64,000 nucleotides of DNA from Pseudomonas sp. LP_7_YM (lineage in GTDB: Bacteria; Pseudomonadota; Gammaproteobacteria; Pseudomonadales; Pseudomonadaceae), in the NCBI RefSeq assembly GCF_004364435.1, contig NZ_SOCT01000006.1, positions 62,001-126,000 on the forward strand, in the 5' to 3' direction. Shown here in pieces: positions 59,135 through 64,000 of the stretch. The position numbers and the translations under genes were made by a program. The notes beneath the pieces are model-generated. The model did not search any database and was not told the origin of the DNA. It saw only the letters and a program-made list of their open reading frames with translations. The number at the start of each line of letters is the position of its first letter. Positions within the stretch are counted from its first letter, which is position 1.

Positions 59135-59171
59135 CCGGGTCGGTCGCGTTGCGGCCATTGATCGGTATAAA

Positions 59172-60857
59172 TCACTTCGGATAAAGCGGCGGCAGGCTCT
59201 CGCCACCGTTCGGGTCAACGGGTTTTTCAACGGCGGGCAGTGCCTTGACTGCCTTCCATAAATCTTCGCCCAGCCACAACGTGCCGGTCTCGCTGTACAG
59301 CGCGCCGTTCAGGCCATCGAGGGCATCGGACAACGGCACGAATCGGGCGGCCATGTCGGCCAGGGTTTCCGGTTGCTGACGGGCCCAGGCGTCCAGCGCC
59401 TGCCGGGTTGCCTGCGGATCATTGGCCAGGCTGGCGCGCTTAAGGTCGTCCAGCACGGTGCGCGGGCTTGGCCCGGCCTGTGCGACACGGGTCAGGGCCG
59501 GCTGCCAGCGCGCGCGCCACCACAGGCCGAAGCCCAGCAGTGTGCTGAAACTCAGCAGCACCGTACTCAATTGCCACGGCCACACAGGCGCACCGATGGC
59601 CGTCAGGCCCGAGTCGTCGCTGACCGGCATGTCCACCGACAGCGCCGGGTTGATGCTGACCTGCAAGGTACGGGCGGGCAGGGCGCTGTGCTCCAGATGA
59701 TCTTCCAGCGTGTTCCACCACACCAGGTCCACAGCCGGAATCTCGATGGCGCCTGGACGATTGGGCACCAGCGCCTCGCGTTCTTCGCGGCTGCCCACCA
59801 GGCCGCGCTCATTGGCCTGATTGCTCAACCGCGGTTGATCGGGATAGCGCCGCAACGCACTGACTTCGGTGGCAGGCAGTGGCGGTAGCTGGGCACTGGA
59901 CAGACCCTCGGCCTTGACCATTAGAGTTCGGGTCAAAGAGTCGCCGATCCGGGTGTGGGCCGGATCCGGGCTCCAGCCCTCGCTCAGGCTGATGCTGCGC
60001 GCCGGCAGCCACGGGGTATTGGCCGGGTAATGCACCGGTTGCGGTTTGACTTTCAGTGGCAGCGGATCGGATATCACGCGCATCAGCTTGCCCGGTTTCG
60101 GACTGGTGGCCACCGCGGGCTGGCTGGTGGCGGCGGCCTGACTGACCTGCGGAACGTCTTGCACCATCGTTGCGCTGAATTCCTGCGCCGGGAGGGTCAT
60201 GTCGCCGCTCTGCTGCGGATACAGCGCGTAGCGCATCTCGATCACGCCGTGGCGGATGCCGTTGATCTGCTTCTCATAGGTGCGGGTGTCTCCAAGCTTT
60301 TCGATACGGGTGTCCGGTACCTGCAGGGGCGTCAGGTTGCTGTCGTCGAACAACGACACTGAGTGGTAGATGCGCACGGTCAGTACCGCTTGGGCCTGCA
60401 CGTACACCGTGTCCTGATCCAGGCTCGCTTCCATGAACACCGGGGCGAGTTTCTGATCCTGGGACTGCGCTGAAGGCTCAACCTCCACCACCTGCAAAGC
60501 AATCGGCTGGCTGATCAGCTCGCCCAGCTTGAGCGGCGGAATCTCGATCGAGCCACTGCGACGCGGCATCAGTGTGATCAGCCAGCGGGTGGTGGCGTGA
60601 ACGTTGCCCTCCAAGGTGGTCAGGCTGTTGAGCTGGCGGGTGTCACGGACTTCGAAGTCCGTGCCCAGCGCGCTCATGTCGGGTTTGCCGAACAGCGTGG
60701 CGTCGTCGGACTCCAGGGTCAGCTCGACGGTTTCCCCGGTGTTTACGCGAGTGCGGTCGACGCTGGCCTGCAACGTCGAAGCGGGCGCATCGGCCTGCGC
60801 CATCGGGGCAGACAGGCACAGCAGCCACGCGATTACCACAGTGTGCACATGACTCAT
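59172..60857 (-). CDS. batD: BatD-like protein of the Bat operon
   Basis: 561-residue envelope protein with a signal peptide (MSHVHTVVIAWLLCLSAPMAQ, cut near residue 22), a large periplasmic region of beta-rich domains (ASVDRTRVNTGETVELTL, RRSGSIEIPPLKLG) and one membrane helix near 435-455 (WPWQLSTVLLSFSTLLGFG). Matches the BatD/DUF7939 (BatD) layout. Acts with BatA and BatB in a MoxR-associated complex, originally linked to aerotolerance in Bacteroides; role in pseudomonads not settled. Overlaps batB by four bases (ATGA), last gene of the operon. Confidence 0.87.
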   Translation of the reverse strand: MSHVHTVVIAWLLCLSAPMAQADAPASTLQASVDRTRVNTGETVELTLESDDATLFGKPDMSALGTDFEVRDTRQLNSLTTLEGNVHATTRWLITLMPRRSGSIEIPPLKLGELISQPIALQVVEVEPSAQSQDQKLAPVFMEASLDQDTVYVQAQAVLTVRIYHSVSLFDDSNLTPLQVPDTRIEKLGDTRTYEKQINGIRHGVIEMRYALYPQQSGDMTLPAQEFSATMVQDVPQVSQAAATSQPAVATSPKPGKLMRVISDPLPLKVKPQPVHYPANTPWLPARSISLSEGWSPDPAHTRIGDSLTRTLMVKAEGLSSAQLPPLPATEVSALRRYPDQPRLSNQANERGLVGSREEREALVPNRPGAIEIPAVDLVWWNTLEDHLEHSALPARTLQVSINPALSVDMPVSDDSGLTAIGAPVWPWQLSTVLLSFSTLLGFGLWWRARWQPALTRVAQAGPSPRTVLDDLKRASLANDPQATRQALDAWARQQPETLADMAARFVPLSDALDGLNGALYSETGTLWLGEDLWKAVKALPAVEKPVDPNGGESLPPLYPK

Positions 60858-62584
60858 CGGGCTTTTTCCTGATGCTGCTGTTGTTCATACCAGAATTTGC
60901 GCCGCAGCAGCTCGCCAGGTTCATCCGGGATCTGACGCAACCATTGCTCGAGCGCCTGACGCTGTTCGCCATTGATCTGACTGTCGGCGGGGCGGCTGGG
61001 TGCGCGGGCAGGTTCATCGTCATCCGGTGACGGGCCGGTGGCATCGCTGGCGCCAGACGCTGACTGCGCGCTAGCGGTGTGGTTTGCTTCGTCGTTTTGC
61101 CCCGACGCCTGCTGGCTCGGCTGCTGTTGTCCGGCGCGGTCGCTGCCCGAGTTGTCGGCATCGTGGTCGCCGTCGGTCTTGCCTTCGCTGGCATCTTCGG
61201 CTGCAGCTCGCCTGTTCTGCTCGAGCATGTCTTCGATCAGCGCCTTGTTGGCGGCGGCCGCAGGGAAGTCCGGCTGGCGTTCCAGTGCTTGTTCATAGGC
61301 ATCGATGGCAGCCTCCAGCTCGCCGCTTTTAGCCAGCGCATTTGCGCGATTGTAGTGGTCGGCGGCACTGTTGCCTTGAGCGAAGCGCTGGGCGGCAGCG
61401 GCGTATTCGCCTGCTTCATACAGCGCGATGCCTTGCCACTGGATGTCCTCGAAATGCTGCGCGGCTTCGGCGGGGCGATGGTGCTGAAGCAGGCGCTGGC
61501 CCTGTTGATCGGGGCGCTGGAACAGATCCTTGAAGTCGAACGCATAGCTGTGTTGCGGCATCAGCATCAGCAAGGGCAGGCACAGCAACCAACCGCGACG
61601 ACCGGCACAGGCGGCCAGCAATAACAGCGGCAACAGCAGCCAGTAACCCTGATCGGCCCAACTGTCGAGCTGCACAGTCTGGCCCTGACTGCGTAGCTCC
61701 CGCGGACCGTCGAGCAAACCCAGCTCATGCAGATCGTCCTCGGTCAGGCGCAACTGGCTGTACTGACCGCCGAGCGTCTCTGCGAAATCCTTGAGGCTGG
61801 CGCTGTCCAGACGTGGCACCAGAATGCCGCCCTGGGCATCCTTGAGGAAACCGCCTTTTTCCTGCGCCACCGGTGCACCCTCGGCGGTGCCGACCCCGAG
61901 CATCAAAAGCTGCGGAGCATGCCCGGTCAGGGCCTGACGAATACCCTGGCGCTCGGTTTCGCTGACAGATGAGCCCATCCACAGCAGGCGTCCAGTCCCC
62001 AGATCGCCCTGTTCAAGCAGATCGAGCGCCTTGCGGACGGCCAGATCGGCGCGCTGGCCACTTTCAGGCATGATCGACGGTTTGATCGCGTCCAGCAGAT
62101 TTTTGCTGGTGCCCAGGTCGTCGGACAAGGGCACCAGCGTGTGCGCGCTGCCTGCATAGACGATGATCGCCGTCTGCGAATCGCCTCGGGCCTGCAGCAG
62201 GTCCAGCAGCTTGCGTTTTGCCTGCTCCAGACGAGAGGGCGGGCTGTCGGCGGCGAGCATTTCCGGGGTCAGCTCGAGCAATACCACCAGCGGATCCACT
62301 GGTTTCTGACTGCTCTGTTCGACCCTTTGCCAGCTTGGACCGAGCAGTGCCAGCAGCGCCAGCAGCCATCCGCAAGCCAGAGCGATCCAGGGCAGCTTGC
62401 TTTCGCGGCCGTTGCCACCACTGAGCAACACGGAATGAAAGGCACTGGGCAGAATCATCTGCCAGCGACCAACACGTTTGCGCCGATTCCACAGGCGCCA
62501 GATCAGCCAGCCGAGCAGCGGCAGAAGCAGCAGCCAGGCGGGGCGCAACCAGTGGGGCCAGAGTGCGAATGGCACGGCGCTCAT
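60854..62584 (-). CDS. batB: BatB-like VWA-TPR fusion protein
   Basis: 576 residues. Two membrane helices (about 10-27 and 65-82), a von Willebrand A domain (about 95-290), a third helix (about 316-333), and a TPR part (about 350-450) joined to an acidic, Q/D/S-rich tail. Apparently BatB fused with the separate BatC of other operons. The metal site is unusual: where BatA has DVSGS, this protein has ELTPE (104-108), so the MIDAS is degenerate. ATG 62584 starts in the batA stop (ATGA). Last residues YEQQQHQEKAR are hydrophilic. Confidence 0.85.
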   Translation of the reverse strand: MSAVPFALWPHWLRPAWLLLLPLLGWLIWRLWNRRKRVGRWQMILPSAFHSVLLSGGNGRESKLPWIALACGWLLALLALLGPSWQRVEQSSQKPVDPLVVLLELTPEMLAADSPPSRLEQAKRKLLDLLQARGDSQTAIIVYAGSAHTLVPLSDDLGTSKNLLDAIKPSIMPESGQRADLAVRKALDLLEQGDLGTGRLLWMGSSVSETERQGIRQALTGHAPQLLMLGVGTAEGAPVAQEKGGFLKDAQGGILVPRLDSASLKDFAETLGGQYSQLRLTEDDLHELGLLDGPRELRSQGQTVQLDSWADQGYWLLLPLLLLAACAGRRGWLLCLPLLMLMPQHSYAFDFKDLFQRPDQQGQRLLQHHRPAEAAQHFEDIQWQGIALYEAGEYAAAAQRFAQGNSAADHYNRANALAKSGELEAAIDAYEQALERQPDFPAAAANKALIEDMLEQNRRAAAEDASEGKTDGDHDADNSGSDRAGQQQPSQQASGQNDEANHTASAQSASGASDATGPSPDDDEPARAPSRPADSQINGEQRQALEQWLRQIPDEPGELLRRKFWYEQQQHQEKAR

Positions 62585-63648
62585 CGACGCCTCCGCAAGC
62601 GCTCGAAACGCTGACGCCATTGCGGGCCTTGATGCAGCGCCGGCTGACGGGCGAGAAAGCGATACAGAGGGTTATGCGGCCAGCGCTCGTGAACCACCAG
62701 CAGCACGCTCAGCAGCAGCGCCAGCCCCAGCGGCCAATGGTAAAGCGCCAAGGCAGGGCGTGCCTGAGTCGGTTGCTGCGTCACCGGTTCCAGCGTGTCC
62801 AGGGCCTTGCCGATTTTTTCCAGTTGCGCGCCGTCGCGGGCGCGAAAGTATTGGCCACCAGTGATGTCCGCGATTTCGCGCAGTGCCGGCTCGTCCAGGT
62901 CCAGGCTCGGGTTGAGGCCCAGAATGCTGGTCGCGCCCTTGTCCGGGTCGGCACCGATGCCGATCGGGTAGATCTTCACGCCTTCGCCCGCTGCCAGTCG
63001 TGCAGCCGTGGCGGGATCGATCTGCCCTGCGTTGTTGGCACCGTCGGTCACCAGAATCAGCACCCGACTCTGTGCCGGACGCAGCCGCAAGCGCTTGAGC
63101 GCAAGACCGATGGCATCGCCGATGGCGGTGTTTTTACCGGCGATGCCGACCCGCGCTTCATCCAGCCAGACGCGCACCGTTCTGCGGTCGAAGGTCAGCG
63201 GCGCCTGCATGTAGGCCTGACTGCCGAACAGGATCAGCCCGACGCGATCGCCCTTGCGGTGTTCGAGAAAGTCGCCAAGCAGTTGTTTGACCAGGGTCAG
63301 GCGACTCACTTCATCGTTCTTCCAGACCATGTCCGGATAATCCATCGATCCGGACACGTCCACCGCCACCAGCAGATCCCGTCCGCTGGCGGCGACCGGC
63401 AAAGGCTCGCCGAGCCATTGGGGGCGTGCAGCGGCCAGCAGCAGCAACAGCCACAACACCACGAACGGCAGCTGCCGACGCCAGCCGGGCAGCAGAGCCC
63501 GGGCCCGACGGCCGGTCAGACCTTCCAGCTCGTTGAGAAAGCTGACCTTGAGCGCGGCTTCGCCACTGTCGGCGACCGGCAGCACCAAGCGCAGCAGCCA
63601 CGGCAGCGGCACCAGCGCAAAGACCCACGGCCAGGCGAATTCAAACAT
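62581..63648 (-). CDS. batA: BatA-like VWA protein
   Basis: 355 residues: two N-terminal membrane helices (about 5-25, 60-75), a VWA domain (about 90-290) with an intact MIDAS DVSGS (97-101) and LVTDGANNAG later, and a C-terminal helix near 311-325. Expected to bind a divalent metal and recruit partners of the MoxR/Bat machine. Overlaps batB and the following DUF4381 gene by a few bases, so the operon is tightly coupled. Confidence 0.9.
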   Translation of the reverse strand: MFEFAWPWVFALVPLPWLLRLVLPVADSGEAALKVSFLNELEGLTGRRARALLPGWRRQLPFVVLWLLLLLAAARPQWLGEPLPVAASGRDLLVAVDVSGSMDYPDMVWKNDEVSRLTLVKQLLGDFLEHRKGDRVGLILFGSQAYMQAPLTFDRRTVRVWLDEARVGIAGKNTAIGDAIGLALKRLRLRPAQSRVLILVTDGANNAGQIDPATAARLAAGEGVKIYPIGIGADPDKGATSILGLNPSLDLDEPALREIADITGGQYFRARDGAQLEKIGKALDTLEPVTQQPTQARPALALYHWPLGLALLLSVLLVVHERWPHNPLYRFLARQPALHQGPQWRQRFERLRRRR

Positions 63649-64000
63649 GCTTGCGAATCCAGGTTTCGACCGACTGCGTCAAGCCGGTAATGGCTTTGTC
63701 GTCGAGCTTGCATTCGGGCTTGTAGGCGCCTTCTACCAAAATCATCCAGCGGGTTAGGCCGGCCGCCGGGCAGCGGTTGTCGAGAAATGCCAGCCATTTA
63801 CGGCCGTTGAGGGTGTGGCTTTGGCTGTAGGGATAGTCGTTGCGGCACAGTCGCTTGAGCAGGCCGTTGATCTGTTGCAGCCAGGCACCGGCCGGGGCGC
63901 CGTCATAGGGTTTGGGCATCTGTGCCAGTTCGATCAGCGCCGCCTGACGCAGCGGGTCCAGGGGCTGCTCGGTCGTCTCGCCCTGCGCACGTTGTGGCAG
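63641..64000 (-). CDS. DUF4381 protein of the Bat operon, cut by the window edge
   Basis: Only the C-terminal 119 residues are present; the frame is open through the right edge. Contains LDPLRQAALIELAQMPKP and the LLKRLCRNDYPYSQSHTLNGRKWLAFLD block typical of DUF4381, a small protein found between MoxR/DUF58 genes and batA. The N-terminal membrane helix usual in this family is outside the window. Overlaps batA by eight bases. Expected upstream neighbours are a DUF58 protein and MoxR. Confidence 0.78.
   Translation of the reverse strand: MPQRAQGETTEQPLDPLRQAALIELAQMPKPYDGAPAGAWLQQINGLLKRLCRNDYPYSQSHTLNGRKWLAFLDNRCPAAGLTRWMILVEGAYKPECKLDDKAITGLTQSVETWIRKHV

Overview
The window is a piece of a Pseudomonas chromosome, most probably from the P. 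syringae complex. Evidence: the aotJQMOP-argR / aruCFG-astDBE arginine locus, the phhABC-phhR phenylalanine locus, AmrZ, an RsmA between lysC and a serine tRNA, uniform GC-rich codon use, and many P. syringae-style short intergenic palindromes (GTGGGAGCGA... and CCCACGC...GCGTGGG types). No prophage, insertion sequence, integrase or CRISPR array is visible; this is ordinary core chromosome with a few accessory cassettes.

Layout. 0.2-8.5 kb: aromatic amino acid uptake and catabolism (AroP-like permease, ArfB ribosome rescue, YhhS-like MFS exporter, two unrecognised micro-genes, phhC-phhB-phhA, divergent phhR). 8.6-11.3 kb: DUF2790 protein and acs. 12-25.5 kb: arginine/ornithine uptake (aotJQMOP), its regulator argR, and the arginine succinyltransferase pathway (aruC, aruF, aruG, astD, astB, a 96-residue unknown, astE); ArgR-type TGTCGC-N8-AA half-sites precede both aotJ and aruC. 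25.6-27.6 kb: an orphan type II lumazine synthase under an FMN riboswitch, and ltaE. 27.7-32.6 kb: alaS, lysC, rsmA, tRNA-Ser(GCT), two identical tRNA-Arg(ACG). 32.6-37.4 kb: small unknowns, mgtE, amrZ, tRNA-Arg(CCT), DUF1203. 37.5-44 kb: mqo, then a chemoreceptor and, divergently, a response regulator-TPR / histidine kinase pair. 44.1-52.7 kb: a sugar-acid locus (FadR-type regulator, pentonate-type dehydratase, AraD1/GguC-like enzyme, two ACS-family MFS transporters) and a secreted lactonase. 53-59 kb: GST and sbcCD. 59-64 kb: the Bat aerotolerance-type operon, cut by the window edge.

Most useful observations. The chemoreceptor and the response regulator-TPR/kinase operon are divergent and each has a close match to a sigma-28 (FliA) promoter, which places an uncharacterised two-component pair in the flagellar/chemotaxis regulon. 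Five uptake or catabolic genes (aroP, phhA, acs and the two sugar-acid transporters) carry an exact AANAANAA motif next to the ribosome binding site, the signature of Hfq/Crc catabolite repression. PhhR has lost both the GAFTGA threonine and the Walker B glutamate, consistent with a sigma-70 rather than sigma-54 activator. LysC has a well-placed internal start for a separate beta subunit. Coordinates of start codons were chosen by ribosome binding sites and family length; everything is from reading the sequence, with no database search.
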